Assembly: GCA_049724395.1 (NCBI GenBank)
Contig: JAUGWO010000034.1
Coordinates: 62,001 to 126,000 of the forward strand
DNA from: Spongospora subterranea f. sp. subterranea
Lineage: Eukaryota; Endomyxa: Phytomyxea; Phytomyxea; Plasmodiophorida
DNA length: 64,000 nucleotides
Reading direction: 5' to 3'
Position numbers and translations under genes: made by a program
Notes under the pieces: model-generated
What the model was told of the DNA's origin: nothing
The model's input: only the letters and a program-made list of their open reading frames with translations
The model's database searches: none
In this document: positions 18,576-29,815 of the stretch, in pieces
Layout: each line of letters opens with the position of its first letter
Numbering within the stretch: the stretch's first letter is position 1

Positions 18576-21260
18576 ATGCGGGTCAAGCTGTTGAATGGGG
18601 AAGCGTTCACCCTAGATATCGACGTCACCGATACCACGTCTGTGGACGAATTGAAGCAGAAAATCGAGGAGTCGGCGGTTGACGCCCCCATCGCCAGACA
18701 GCGCGTGATATTCAGGGGCAAAGTCTTGAAAGAGGGTCATTTACTCACAGAATACGGTTAATCTATGAACATCTGTGGTTGAGTTAGGCGTTTATATGTG
18801 ATTTTAGGCATTGCTTCCGATTCAGTGGTTCATCTGGTTATACGTCCAGAAAACGCTCCCAACCCTTCTTCGAATGATGCCCCGCCTCAAACAGAACTAG
18901 CTCAAGCTCCCAGTGTAGGAGCGTCTGGTGGAGTATTCATGTAAATGGCTTTCATGGTCAGCTACACTATGTTAATTGTCTATAGGTCGGCTGTTAACAT
19001 TGGCGATGGGGAAGCACTGCCAGATTTCAACGACATCGTTAACCGAATGCTAACATCGATACCCGGCGCAATGGGCGGTGTTCCGGCCAGTATTGAAATG
19101 AGATCGATTGTTGGACAACCTAATCCTTTAACCATGCTTCCGGTGCAATTCTCTGTTGACACCGTTCGTCAACAGTTCAACCAGACGGCACAAACTCTAT
19201 CTGTTCCATCAGGAGTGTCAGATCTGCAATTATCAAATAATGTTGCTTCTGTTGGTCAGACCACTGCTCAGGCTCAGGCCGTGCTGCATCGGGTTTTAGA
19301 GCTTTTGTCTCAAGCGCAACCAGTTTTGGAACGACCTTCTCAAGCGAACGCCTCTGAAGCTCGACACTCTGCCGAGGAAATTTGTGGATTACTTGCGCAG
19401 GCGTTGTCGCCTTTATCAACTGCATTACAACACCTTGGCCATATTTTATCAATAGTCAGGCTTGGGAGTGCTCCGGGTGAGGAAGCGCTTGCGATGCCCT
19501 CCGCTGGAGTCGCGGTCGCCATTCACGCGGTTCCTGAAGATTCTCAGGAAATTGCTTACCAATCGATGATGCCTTCTGCACCGGCTGCTTCCTCTCAGCG
19601 ACAAAATCAACATACCCAGTCTTCGGCTGAATCAGTTCCTGCATCCAATGCCAATGCCAACCCGATAATGGTCGATTTTAGCGCATTGAACGCGATCACC
19701 CCAACGATTCGTGCAATCGCCTCACATGTGTCCAATTCAACTCGTCCTGCGGTCGCGCCTGCATCTTCATCACGATTTCCTCAGTCCAATGAAGCGCCCC
19801 CTGCTGTTCAACCAAATGGAATTCAGTCGATGCTGCAGTCTGTTGCCAGTATGCTATCACAAGCCCGAGTTCAACCTTCAGCGCCCATAATTTCTCCTGG
19901 ATCAGCATCATCATCAGCCGCAGCAGCAGCCGTACCCACGGCTCATCGTCCGGGAGTGCAATCTCAGGCTTCTTCAAATCCTGGCATTCAACAACCGTCT
20001 AATCCATCGACTTCAGGGAATCCAGTGGATTTTTTCTCAACAATGCTGCCCGTAGTATCCAATATTTTGAGGGCTCCTTCCGGAACGGACAGTCTTGCCG
20101 ATATTGCATCCAATATGATGCCGAGATCGGAACCGACAGAAGAAGAAATGGGTCCTTTTGATGCGATACTTTCCAGGGTAATGTCGTCTTTGTCAATGCC
20201 CGACCTTTTTGCCATGTTTTCTGGAAACTGGTCTTGTCTCGAGCCATTGCATTGCGAACTTCGCGATGCATTAATCGAACACGGCCTTCAGGGCGATGAT
20301 ACTCCTCAATCTCGTCGCCAACTCACCGACGAGCTAACCGCTTACGTCTCTGGTCAGCTGTCCAGTACGGAAGCAGTGGCTCCGGTCCGCTCGCATCTAA
20401 ACTCTAGTGCCGATCTCACTGAAGCCTCTTTCGATTGCCTCCACGACCACATCCAGCGATTAATTAATCTGATTTTGAACGAGCCTCTACCTGCCACCCA
20501 AGAATGCCCTCATCCGTTTTCATCTATGCTGAAGACATTGTTGACGCTAGCTACGGGCCACTGGATTGACATGTCCTCAGGAATGTTCGATGATGGAATC
20601 ACTTCAATTGTGACATTGCTTCGAACCATGATTGCTGCGAAGCTTCAGTCTCTTAGCCCTGATATGGCAATGTTGGCCACCATGGCAAGTGGTGCCATTG
20701 CTAACATACTCATTCGTTGCCATGGCGTATACCTAGAGGATCGAGCGCTCAGAACGGATTTGTCTGGTGAGGAGCAATGGATGTCGGAGCTGCCCAGGCC
20801 CATCGCCCTTGAATGGAGGGCAATTATCGACCAAGACATGGAGACACAATCCGTCATGCGGGCTCAACCGGCACACAGCGATTCGTACTCAGAGGGACAT
20901 GATGCCAAGCGCCGTAAAGTTCAACAGGCCAGACAAGCTGAGCGCTCTAAACCCTTGAATCTTCGAGCTACTGTTACTCGGCAACTATCCAGGGCAACGT
21001 CTGCAATTGACCCAGAAAGGCGCGCGGACACCGTTGATCGATACGTTCAATCGGTGATTGATGACCATCCCGACCTATTGACGGCATACAGGAGCCAGGT
21101 TATTCAGTCGATTCAGGAACGGGCGTTAAACGACCCGGATTTTGATCCGGCTCGTTTTCCCGCCACACAGTCGCTCATTGTCGCCGAGGCGGGCGATGGC
21201 ACCCGCCTGTGTCGTGAAGAAACCTCATCATCACCGAGTTCGCACAGTCAATCAGAATAA
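18576..21260 (+). CDS. BAG6: BAG6/Scythe-like ubiquitin-domain chaperone
   Basis: BAG6 holds hydrophobic client proteins for tail-anchor insertion or degradation. Exons: 18576-18756, 18808-18940, 18986-21260; both introns are about 45-51 nt, with phase kept. The start is placed at MRVKLLNGEAFTLDIDV, which opens a ubiquitin-like domain (SVDELKQKIEE, IARQRVIFRGKVLKEGHLL, EYGIASDSVVHLVI). A long Pro/Ser/Gln/Ala-rich region follows. Within it, QAVLHRVLELLSQAQPVLER and AEEICGLLAQALSPL resemble the conserved BAG6 helical domain (DUF3538). A basic nuclear-localisation-like patch (AKRRKVQQARQAERSK) and a helical C terminus follow. The product is about 860 aa, against about 1130 in human. No BAG domain was recognised at the end with confidence. 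A generic ubiquilin is less likely because no STI1 or UBA motif is seen. Confidence 0.7.
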
Positions 21261-21339
21261 ACAGAGATTGATTTTGATCAAAAAGTCCATTTGAAACATT
21301 TATTAATGTAGGTTATCATCGGGCGCGTGTCACTAATCT

Positions 21340-21912
21340 ATGGATCGATGTCATTCTGGCGCCATGCCGTCGAAAATAATGTCAATCCTGCAGCCGGTTC
21401 CGGTATATCCTTTGATGAGCAAACGACAGCTGCGAGAACTTCGTAAAGTGTTCGACTTATTCGACAGAAATCCGGTGATACTGGTCTGCTTGGTCATTGT
21501 TCGATCAGCTAATGGTCGCGTATCAGAATGGGTGGATTACCATTCACGAGCTGTGCCACGCATTGAAGCGCTTAGGAATGGACGGCCGTCTCGAGAAAGC
21601 CAGACAAATGTTCGCCTTCGCCATCCATCGCGATAACTTGGTCGGATTGCACAACAAACGCATCAGTTTCCAAGAATGGGTCGAGGCCACACATTGCTCT
21701 TTTGATAACATGAGGCAAGCGTTGAACACGGTCAGCGTTGATCCGCCCAGGTAGATTATATCCATTAGCAAAAAGAAGGAACTGACACCGTGAATTTCAG
21801 GGCGCCGATAGAAAGATTTCAAGAATCGGGAACTGCCGTTGATCCAGGAGGATTGATTGGCGGTCTGTTCAAAGTCAAAAAGAAGCAAGGGGCATGGAAT
21901 CTGGCATCATGA
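21340..21912 (+). CDS. EF-hand calcium-binding protein (calmodulin/centrin-like)
   Basis: Exons 21340-21474, 21527-21750 and 21801-21912. The first intron (21475-21526, 52 nt) splits the calcium loop, and splicing restores FDLFDRN-PNGWITIHELCHAL, a canonical EF-hand (D-x-N-x-N-G-x-I-x-x-x-E). The following helix pair (LEKARQMFAFAIHRDNLVGL, KRISFQEWVEAT) is a degenerate second hand with the loop IHRDNLVGLHNKRISF extended. The last exon adds a Gly-rich and basic tail (GGLIGGLFKVKKKQG). The small size (about 156 aa) and one intact hand suggest a regulatory light-chain or calcineurin-B-like sensor; the exact class is not determined. The start at 21340 is the first in-frame Met, but a later Met (MSKRQL) sits immediately before the first helix. 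Confidence 0.65.
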
Positions 21913-21968
21913 AATCCTGTTGATTATAATGGCAAAATTAAACATATACAGTTATGTATTCGCAACTC

Positions 21969-22871
21969 CTATTTATGGTTAAAAGTATTGTAAGTAATGA
22001 GCATGAGTAAAGGTAAGACTCCCTTCCTATTGAGATGGAACCGATCCCCAACATTGGAGAATACGGTCGAGGTGTTCACGGCCTGACGCAACACCGGTGA
22101 CACGACGTGCTCGACGGCCAGGAATGTGCCTCCGCTGGCCAGACCTGCAATCAGACCGGCTTTGGCGTTGAACGCCATCCTCTGACGTCCCTCCTCATCG
22201 TTTGCCATCAACTCATACAATCCGACCTGTACAGCGGACGCGGCTGCGATCGCCATTGACCATCTGGCCATGAGGCATGCTGTCCCTTCATAGGATTGAT
22301 CAGAACCCCTATCCCGCCACAGTTTGGGATTTTCCTACCGGTTGCCATGGCGTACTCAATGGGTGGTGCTCGAACGCCGTTTCGGTCGTCGAACCTGAAC
22401 CCGTATTTGATGGCGCTATACCAGGCGAAATACACTCCTGCAATGAATAAAGTATCGAGTCACAAAAAAGGTGTCGATTGAAGGCTGCATTCGCGAACCG
22501 ATTGGGATGATCATAGGTCCAAATCGCTGACTTGAATCACGCCCCAGATCCCTCATCATTTCTGACCATGGGATATGTGATCGTTTCCCGTTGCCACTAG
22601 CGCCACGAATGACACTCTGTCGGGCGATTCCGGCGGCGCTGGAGCTGGCTAGATTCATCAAGGCGGTGGGCGATAGGAGGGTCATCAACGCGGCACTGGG
22701 CGTGAGAACGGCGACGACATCGCTGGCCAGACGTCGTTTAGGAATTCCTGGACCTGGTTGGCCATAGATTGACCTAATCTGCTGACGAATATGGTGAATT
22801 GTCGATCGTGATTCGGTTGAATTGGATCGAGTAGAAGATGACAATATTCGGCTAGTCAAACAGAGCTCCAT
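21969..22871 (-). CDS. Putative mitochondrial-type membrane protein, exon structure unresolved
   Basis: Three minus-strand open stretches look like parts of one spliced gene. The N-terminal part (22871 to about 22460) is rich in Ser and Arg with helical hydrophobic segments. A middle part reads YFAWYSAIKYGFRFDDRNGV. The C-terminal part (22271-21969) reads ARWSMAIAAASAVQVGLYEL, then AGLIAGLASGGTFLAVEHVV. The Gly/Ala-rich helices with an acidic residue recall the Tim17/22/23 or TIMMDC1 fold, but I could not fix the splice sites and no signature motif is complete. It overlaps nothing and converges on the EF-hand gene. Confidence 0.35.
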
Positions 22872-23635
22872 TCCGGATTTGATGACTTGAAATCAGGTCA
22901 AATCTCGTTTTGGATTAATCGGATCTAGCTCGACTGAGGTTTCTCAGAACACACTTTAGTTTTTTTAGATGGAGAGATCAAACTTGTTGATCTGAACCGT
23001 TTATGGTGAACCCGCTTTTGCTTTCCCGCTGGATATATTTTCTTCGCTATGATAATCTAATTTGAGAAGATCGACAAATACGTGACTCAAAAGAATATTT
23101 CAGTTTCTGATTTTATTGAATCCGATAGTTTAGTCAGTTCGTTAGCTGTTAGTCTGTGTGCAACGGGGTAAACGTTGACGTATCAACCGTTCGGGACGGC
23201 ACTCAAATGCACGACCGATGCCAGGCACCGTCAATGCTTTCAATGAGGGCACTGGTCTCTTTTGCCGAATCGTTTGACGTTTTGGTAACTGTTGCTGGGA
23301 CTCACTTTAAGCTGAAAAATAGTGTTTCTCTCACCGATGATGTAGTTTTTGGATATGATTAGGTAAATAGGTTTCTCGCGATAATCACTACTGTATCTCT
23401 GACGATCAGATTGAATGAATGTAGACAGCATAGTATATTTCTTTGATCCAGATCTCTGATAACTTGTTGCAAAATTAAACATCGTGTGATTTTATAGAGT
23501 TACGGGAGGTTATGAGGAGTTATGTGCAGAGTCAATGAGATTCTGTCAATGATCTGGTTTAGGTGAGTTGATCTGATGATGACCGGAGGCCGATAACACC
23601 AACGAGCAAAGGCAATTTGATCCTGTGCTGTGTGA
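22872..23635. other. Intergenic, no gene seen
   Basis: About 760 bp of AT-rich sequence between two minus-strand genes with no ORF of coding character. Confidence 0.5.
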
Positions 23636-24905
23636 TCATCTAATGGGGCATCCAGGACAGTTATGCAATGAATCGTGAATATATTGATCGCAGTCCCAGC
23701 AATACACCTTCTGACATTGATCGCATCGCAGAACGATCGACTCAGCTGGAGAAATCATTGATAAACAGGCGCTGCATGGGACCGGGCTCGTATAAAGATC
23801 AGTGATATCTTCGTATGGCGCTAAAGGGAACAGATGGTGATATGATCGGGCTAGATGCGGCGATGAGACCAAAGTTAGATTACAAACACTGCATTGGGTC
23901 GGCAGCTCACAGCATTTCGATTTGCATCGTGGGCACTGGTATCCCTCATACGAGAAGCGAGAATGGCATTGGCACAGCGTTGGATAGTCGTTAGAGCATT
24001 TGAGAGGGAACCCCATGTAGACCCAGCGGCGACGACGAGATGTGCTATGAGGAACAACAGGGGGCGTGATGTGTTGCGATAACAATGAGGGCAACGATGA
24101 TGATCCAGGGCTGACCGAGTAGGAACCTAGGGTAATCGTCGCTAGACGTCGGCAGACGAACACTTCGGCAGATAGGGAGATGACCGAGCAGCGGATGGAA
24201 TCAGCGCGCATCGAATTGATTGTCTGGAAAACGTCCCCGGGATCGCACGTGTTCAGACTGGACATCACGATTAACACTTCACGATGGCCATAATCGGGAA
24301 CAGCTCGAAGACTTGATCGTGCCATCTCAAGGGAATTCTGCAATGAGAATTCCCCATCGGCGTGTAGATCAGCCTGTGATTCCAGAATCCGTATCTGGTT
24401 CTGAGGGTTTCCTGATAGGTCGGTGAGCATATGCGCCTTCTTTCCATGCGATGTTATAAGGCCCAAATGCGATATCGGATTCTGATCGAAATAATCGCGA
24501 ATCAATTGACATACGTGTTCTATGACAACGAGTTTTCTGGATGGGCGATAGTCATTGATATTCATAGCTGATGATAGATCGATTATAATGAACATGAATC
24601 GAATCATCCCTTTCTCTACTAAACGATTGCGATTATCAACTTGTTTGTCATGGGTTTTTCGGCGTAAATCACGCTGAGTAGCGTGCTTTGCAAGCTGTAT
24701 ATGACCTTCATCATCTTCTTGAATATCATCCCATGATCTCTGTATGGGAATTCAGTAAAGAGGCCATATGTTACAGTGTAATGAGGGCACAAACTAGTAA
24801 AGGCGCTTCCCATGAATGCTGCACAAGATCGGTGTCGTCAGATGCCCTTGGCCCATCAGCCTCGTCCTCAAAAGACCTGACCCAGTCCTCTGGATCCTCT
24901 ACCAT
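23636..24905 (-). CDS. SSL1: TFIIH core subunit p44/Ssl1
   Basis: Ssl1/p44 is the TFIIH subunit that activates the XPD helicase. Exon 1 is 24905-24825 (MVEDPEDWVRSFEDEADGPR...), the intron 24824-24740 (GTGCAG...ATACAG, 85 nt, phase 0) and exon 2 24739-23636. This joins an acidic N terminus to RSWDDIQEDDEGHIQ, the family start. A von Willebrand A-like domain follows (MFIIIDLSSAMNINDYRPSR, GLITSHGKKAHMLTDLSGNP, SLEMARSSLRAVP, EVLIVMSSLNTCDPGDV). The Cys-rich C terminus carries a C4 zinc site (CQCHSRFSYEGYQCPRC), a second one (CELPTQCSVC) and a C4C4 RING-like finger (CSACLS, CDQCQKVYCWDCDQYIH, CPGC). The length of about 394 aa equals human p44. The start Met is the first in the exon 1 frame that gives an acidic N terminus. 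Its promoter side borders the minisatellite at 24969. Confidence 0.9.
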
Positions 24906-24968
24906 GAGCAGAGAATGACGCCAGGATGCCAGGCCAGCAGTCGAATGCCATGACCCAATCAAGCTCAG

Positions 24969-25975
24969 AGTGTGTACACCTCATGGTACAATATGAATCA
25001 GAGTGGCGTCACGTCGGCATGGGGGAGCATGGGGGGGGTCGGCCTTCCCGGTCGGGTGTATACACCTCATGGTACAATATGGATCAGAATGGCGGCACCC
25101 CGGCATAGGGGGAGCATGGGGGGGTAGGCCTTCCCGGTCGGGTGTGTACACCTCATGGTAATATGGATCAGGGTGGCGGCACGTCGGCATAGGGGGGGAG
25201 CATGGGGGTTCGGCCTTCCCGGTCGGGTGTGTACACCTCATGGTACAATATGGATTAGAGTGGCGGCACCCCGGCATAGGGGGGAGCATGGGGGTTCGGC
25301 CTTCCCGGTCGGGTGTGTACACCTCATGGTACAATATGGATTAGAGTGGCGGCACCCCGGCATAGGGGGAGCATGGGGGGGTAGGCCTTCCCGGTCTGGT
25401 GTGTACACCTCATGGTACAATATGGATCAGGGTGGCGGCACGTCGGCATAGGGGGGAGCATGGGGGTTCGGCCTTCCCGGTCGGGTGTGTACACCTCATG
25501 GTAACCAATATGGATTAGAGTGGCGGCACCCCGGCATAGGGGGAGCATGGGGGGGTAGGCCTTCCCGGTCTGGAGTGTACACCTCATGGTACAATATGGA
25601 TCAGGGTGGCGGCACGTCGGCATAGGGGGAGCATGGGGGTTCGGCCTTCCCGGTCGGGTGTGTACACCTCATGGTACAATATGGATTAGAGTGGCGGCAC
25701 CCCGGCATAGGGGGGAGCATGGGGGGGTAGGCCTTCCCGGTCTGGTGTGTACACCTCATGGTACAATATGGATCAGGGTGGCGGCACGTCGGCATAGGGG
25801 GGGAGCATGGGGGTTCGGCCTTCCCGGTCGGGTGTGTACACCTCATGGTACAATATGGATCAGCGTGGCGGCACGTCGGCATGGCGGAGCCAGGCCACCC
25901 ATGTGAGTCAGAGTGGCGGCACGCCGGCATGGAGCGGAGCCAGGCCTCCCCGGTCGAGTGTGTACACCTCACGGT
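24969..25975. repeat. 86-bp minisatellite, about 12 copies, partly arranged as alternating dimers
   Basis: The unit begins GTGTGTACACCTCATGGTAC and is G-rich at its centre (runs of 5-8 G). Copies occur about every 86 bp. From about 25315 on, two variants alternate (GATTAGAG...CCCCGGCA and GATCAGGG...CGTCGGCA), giving a higher-order unit of about 172 bp. The last copy is degenerate. Because 86 is not a multiple of 3, long ORFs appear in several frames on both strands; these are artefacts of the repeat. The array occupies the shared upstream region of the divergent SSL1 (minus) and coiled-coil (plus) genes. Confidence 0.92.
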
Positions 25976-26074
25976 ACAAGCCATCTCAGCCAAGCTAAAC
26001 CAGCCAATCTCAACATCTCGCTCAGACTGCCAACTGTCCACGCAATAGCAAACGTTAGGAACTGCTTGCTGCTC

Positions 26075-26824
26075 ATGAGCGACAAATCCAGGTTCTACCA
26101 TGACATTGGCTTTCCAGAGGAGAGCATATATATTGACCCTTTGACGCGCCCATATGAAATTGACTACTCCGACACGAAAGAGTATGTTGAACCCATAATG
26201 CCTGAGATGACGCTATGCCAGGCAGCATCTTACGCGTCACGAGCGGTTCAACTGATAAATAAGGGCAAAAGTTTGGCCGTCGCTCAAAACAAATTTCATA
26301 ACAGAGATGAACAGGAAGATCCGATTTCGATCGGTATTTCGCAGATGAACAGTATTGAACGTTTTTTATATGACGCAATCGAGCAAGGGAATTCGCTCCC
26401 GCCGTTCAATCATGATCAAAGCGGTGATGACGATTTGCAATCTTCCAAGATGCCAGTGGTTGGAACCGCATCATATAAAGCGCTGTACTCCAAATACACA
26501 GAAGCGTTGCGAATGATGTATAAAAGGGAAGATATTACGGCCGAGAACACAGCTTGGTGGAGGAACAAATACCGAACCCTGATTCCGGCTTGTAATGCGT
26601 ATGCCAAGATTATCAGTGCCAGGAATGCTAACCAAAAAGGGGTTGTGAAGATGACAGCGTACGAGTTCGAAGAATTTCGGACAGTGAAAGCGGAGATCTC
26701 AGCACTGGGACGAATAATGGAGAGAGAAGGGAGATTAATAAGGGAGCGGATGGCGGCATGTGAATCATACAAACTGGCTCTTGTGCAGCGGCGGGATGTG
26801 CTGCGACAAGCACTCAAAGATTAA
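26075..26824 (+). CDS. Uncharacterised helical/coiled-coil protein
   Basis: The frame is open from inside the minisatellite, but the sensible start is the Met at 26075 (MSDKSRFYHDIGFPEES), just outside the repeat, giving about 249 aa. The middle is acidic and polar. The C-terminal half is strongly helical with heptad-like spacing (EFEEFRTVKAEISALGRIME, REGRLIRERMAACESYKLAL), suggesting a coiled coil. No signal peptide, membrane helix or catalytic motif is seen. I do not recognise the family. It shares its upstream region with SSL1. Confidence 0.55.
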   Translation: MSDKSRFYHDIGFPEESIYIDPLTRPYEIDYSDTKEYVEPIMPEMTLCQAASYASRAVQLINKGKSLAVAQNKFHNRDEQEDPISIGISQMNSIERFLYDAIEQGNSLPPFNHDQSGDDDLQSSKMPVVGTASYKALYSKYTEALRMMYKREDITAENTAWWRNKYRTLIPACNAYAKIISARNANQKGVVKMTAYEFEEFRTVKAEISALGRIMEREGRLIRERMAACESYKLALVQRRDVLRQALKD

Positions 26825-27130
26825 GTTTAAGGCAGATCGCGACCAGAATTGATAATGAGAACATGGCAAAATCAAGAGTGCCTCCGGCACATTAAACAGC
26901 ATCATGGTGGCTCTGGATGTTTATTCAAGCTACAGCGTGCCAGGAAACGAATAGGACTGATAACTGCAAACATTAAATTTACACAAATTCTTTGTTAATC
27001 CTCTCAATCTTTTGTTCAGTCAAACCTGGACGATCTACCCCGGTGCAGTTAAATGGCAGTCTTTCCAAGTTTCGATTCATTGACTAACTTTTGGGGCAAA
27101 TGCGACTTCACAATTGAGGCGATGTTTTTT
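26825..27130. other. Intergenic, nothing recognised
   Basis: 3' flank of the coiled-coil gene; AT-rich, no ORF of interest. Confidence 0.45.
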
Positions 27131-27150
27131 TATATAATCGTTTTAGAGGT

Positions 27151-27420
27151 GTGTACTTGAGTCGACTCAACTCCAATTTCGACTCAACTTTTTTGCTGAG
27201 TCGACTTGGAGTCGTTAGGGAATAATTGGAGTCGACTTGAGTTGGTTCGAGTCGACTCCACGAGCTGATGATTGTGTTCAGATAAGGAGCATTCGTTATT
27301 GGCCACCGACTCATCGCAATTCGAGTCGACTCCACAGTCGACTCCGGGACAACTCAAACATTCCGCTGAGTCGACTCCAAGTCGTTGGAGATTGTCCTGA
27401 GTCGACTCCGAGTCGAAGTA
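27151..27420. repeat. GTCGAC-rich patch (eight copies of GAGTCGACT-like palindrome)
   Basis: GTCGAC occurs at 27161, 27200, 27231, 27251, 27325, 27337, 27370 and 27401, mostly within GAGTCGACTC or GAGTCGACTT, with half-sites GAGTC or GACTC between them. Chance would give far fewer than one in this length. It lies about 240 bp upstream of the uridine kinase ATG. It is either a decayed simple repeat or a cluster of palindromic protein sites. Confidence 0.7.
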
Positions 27421-27661
27421 TCGACTTGACAGCGGTAGATCGTTTACGACGCACGGGAAGCCCTCCAAAAATAGCGAACGAAGCAAGTGTGGGGCGGTGT
27501 TGGTACTGTTTTACGGCGTTACGACTTGCGCCAATCGCCGTGGACCTTGGATCCGCAAATTAGAGCTGTACTCATGTGTGACTGGTTTTCACTTGACAAA
27601 CGTCGGGCTTCGGCAACCACGGAACGAGGTTTCGGTCCGTCGACTTTCACAAGGTAGATCG

Positions 27662-28623
27662 ATGCCTCGTCAACCGTTGGTGATTGGGATTGCTGGCGGG
27701 AGTGGCTCAGGAAAAACAACTTTGGCAAAGTTAGATAATTGTACTTTCAGTAATTGTTGTTTCTTACGAGCCGGGATTCGCTGCGTCTAGTGCGATTCTG
27801 GCGAAAGCTAGCTGTCCCGGTCGCGTACGGCTTTTGTCGACGGATTCATTCTATAAACCATTGAGCGATCATGAGGTCTTGCCGAAGTTGCCTTCATCCG
27901 TTTCTCGTTAAAATCAATTTTTCAGTTGAAGCATGTCTCCGAGTACAATTTCGATGCGCCTGAGTCCACAGACTGGGATTGGTTGGTCCGAGCCTTAGAC
28001 GATTTATCGCATGGGAAAGATACGATCATCCCTGAATGTATTGTTACAATCCTAATGCCGCCATATTCAAGGCAGTTTGTTCACAAATTTTGTAGATGAT
28101 TTTGTCACTCATTCAAGAACGAAAGTTGATGTGCCGCTTCAGAAGGCGGATATCATCGTGGTAGAAGGCATTTTGTTGTTTTTTGACAAGCGTGTCCGCG
28201 ACATGTGCAACCTGAAGCTGTTCATGAGCGTTGACAATGATACCAGATTAGCACGTAGATGTCAGTGTCGTACTAATGCAACAAATGCTTTTGCGTCTAA
28301 CAGCATGGACACCATACAGTGCGGCGAGATGTGACTGAAAGGGGTCGATCAGTAGATTGCGTCATCAATCAGTATTTGAAAACTGTCAAACCTGCCTTCA
28401 TCACTTTTGTCGATCCGACTCGAGTTTATGCCGATATCATGTAAGTTGGCGGCAATGTCGCTGGGCAAGTGTTTATATATTTTACAGTGTTCCTGATCGA
28501 GGGTGCCTTACCGCACCAATCAATCTGATAGCGGATACTGTGGAGGCACATTTTCGGCGAACAGACTCAATCGACCGTAATGATCGCGATGCTTCCCCAA
28601 ATTTAATTCAAAAAAGTCTATAA
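27662..28623 (+). CDS. Uridine kinase (uridine-cytidine kinase)
   Basis: Phosphorylates uridine and cytidine in pyrimidine salvage. Six exons: 27662-27729, 27791-27875, 27926-28037, 28096-28254, 28320-28440 and 28488-28623, all GT-AG with phases that match. The P-loop GIAGGSGSGKTTLA is at residues 8-21. LLSTDSFYKPL is the conserved (S/T)xDSFY acceptor-site loop. EYNFDAPESTDWDWL matches the YNFDHPxAFD block. ADIIVVEGILLFFDKRVRDM is the Walker-B/lid core. RRDVTERGRS is the RDxxERGR lid motif, and INQYLKTVKPAFITFVDPTR is the family C-terminal block. About 226 aa, close to bacterial Udk and the kinase half of eukaryotic Urk1; there is no UPRT domain. The exact splice in exon 4/5 (RLA|LRRDV) is the least certain. 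Confidence 0.85.
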
Positions 28624-28719
28624 AATTGTCAGATGGATTCCCTATTTTTGTACGTCCCGCAACCGCTACTAGAATCGATACAATTTAATGGGTCAAATAT
28701 TGTAATTGTCTTATTGGGT

Positions 28720-29815
28720 TCACGAAACGGGAGCTAGTGGACGAGGCGGTCCTTCCGGAGTGACATACGCGGCTGTTAAACCGCCATCAACCAAAAACTC
28801 GGTCCCTGTGACGAAACTGGCTTCATCGCTGGCCAAGAAAAGGGCGCCAGCTGCCATTTCATACGATTCCCCGAATCTTCCCATTGGAACTATATCAAAA
28901 TTATACCGCTGCGGCTAGGAGTAGAGATTTTGCAAACCATGGACGAGACGCCTTTGTTTCTTTTGTTCAGTATCAAGAAATTTCATTAACAGATCTGTCC
29001 GGACAGGGCCAGGGCATAATGCATTCACCCGTATACCCTAAATCGCCATTAGAAAAGATGAATGACTTCGAAGCACCTCATACCTCTCGGGCGTGGAGAA
29101 CTGCTAGTTCTCGAGTCATTGCAAGGACAGCACCCTTTGAACTCGTGTAGGCTAGCTGCGGTGTAGCTGCCCCGACAAGTCCAACGAAGCTAGCCGTATT
29201 GATGATTGATCCTCCGCCAGCCCGCCTCATCGATGGTATACCTGATACCCAAGTAAGCAGCTGGAATCACAGCATTTTTTCAAATTTGTACCATATTTGC
29301 AGCCGTAAAAAACTCCTGATTGAGCGCATCAGCAAGCACAACAACAACCGATGACCCTGTAAATTGATACCTTTGACGTTAATAGCGAATGTCTTGTCCC
29401 AGGTTTCTTCACTTGTAGTTTCAGCATTATCGTCATCATTCAGCATAACGCCTGCATTATTGAACAGGATGTCAAGCTTCCCGAATTCAATCTCAGCGGA
29501 TTCGACCATCTTTCAGCAAGGTCAGATATATCTACGCGGTTCAAGAAGGGACCCAACCTTTTTGCAATCCTCCTGTTTTGATACATCTGCGACGAACGTC
29601 ACGCAGGCAGATTTCGGATATGCCTCAGAAACAACTCGCTTTGTTTCCTCGGCCGCCTTTTCATCAAAATCGGCAATTATGAGACTGGCACCTTCCCGAG
29701 CAAAAAGGAGGCATGTCTGTCGTCCTATCCCACCACCAGCACCCGTAACAATAGCAACCTTTCCCGACACTCGTCCAGCCGATGAAGAAAAGAGGCGCCG
29801 ACCTATTCCCATCAT
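28720..29815 (-). CDS. Short-chain dehydrogenase/reductase, probably mitochondrial
   Basis: NAD(P)-dependent oxidoreductase of the classical SDR family. The start at 29815 or 29812 gives an Arg/Ser-rich leader ([13 protein letters not shown]). The Rossmann motif [14 protein letters not shown] (TGxxxGxG), [10 protein letters not shown], the NNAG motif ([10 protein letters not shown]) and the catalytic [12 protein letters not shown] (YxxxK) follow. The C-terminal [19 protein letters not shown] is the typical family end. Several short introns interrupt the frame (around 29520, 29290 and 28930). I did not fix every border, but the blocks occur in order on one strand. The substrate is not predictable. 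The close fit to the 3-oxoacyl-ACP reductase/cyclopentanol dehydrogenase type suggests a bacterial-like member. Confidence 0.78.

Noticed and set aside
24980-25910. Long ORFs on both strands through the minisatellite, with repeats like GGAWGFGLPGRVCTPHG
   Set aside because: They follow only from the 86-bp repeat lacking stops in several frames at once; frames shift from copy to copy and both strands are equally open, so no protein is supported.
24969-25975. CRISPR array
   Set aside because: The host is a eukaryote, the unit repeats without unique spacers, and the copies differ by drift, so this is a minisatellite.
27237-27563. 108-codon ORF over the GTCGAC patch
   Set aside because: It is produced by the repeat words and overlaps the upstream region of the uridine kinase; both strands are open over the same stretch.
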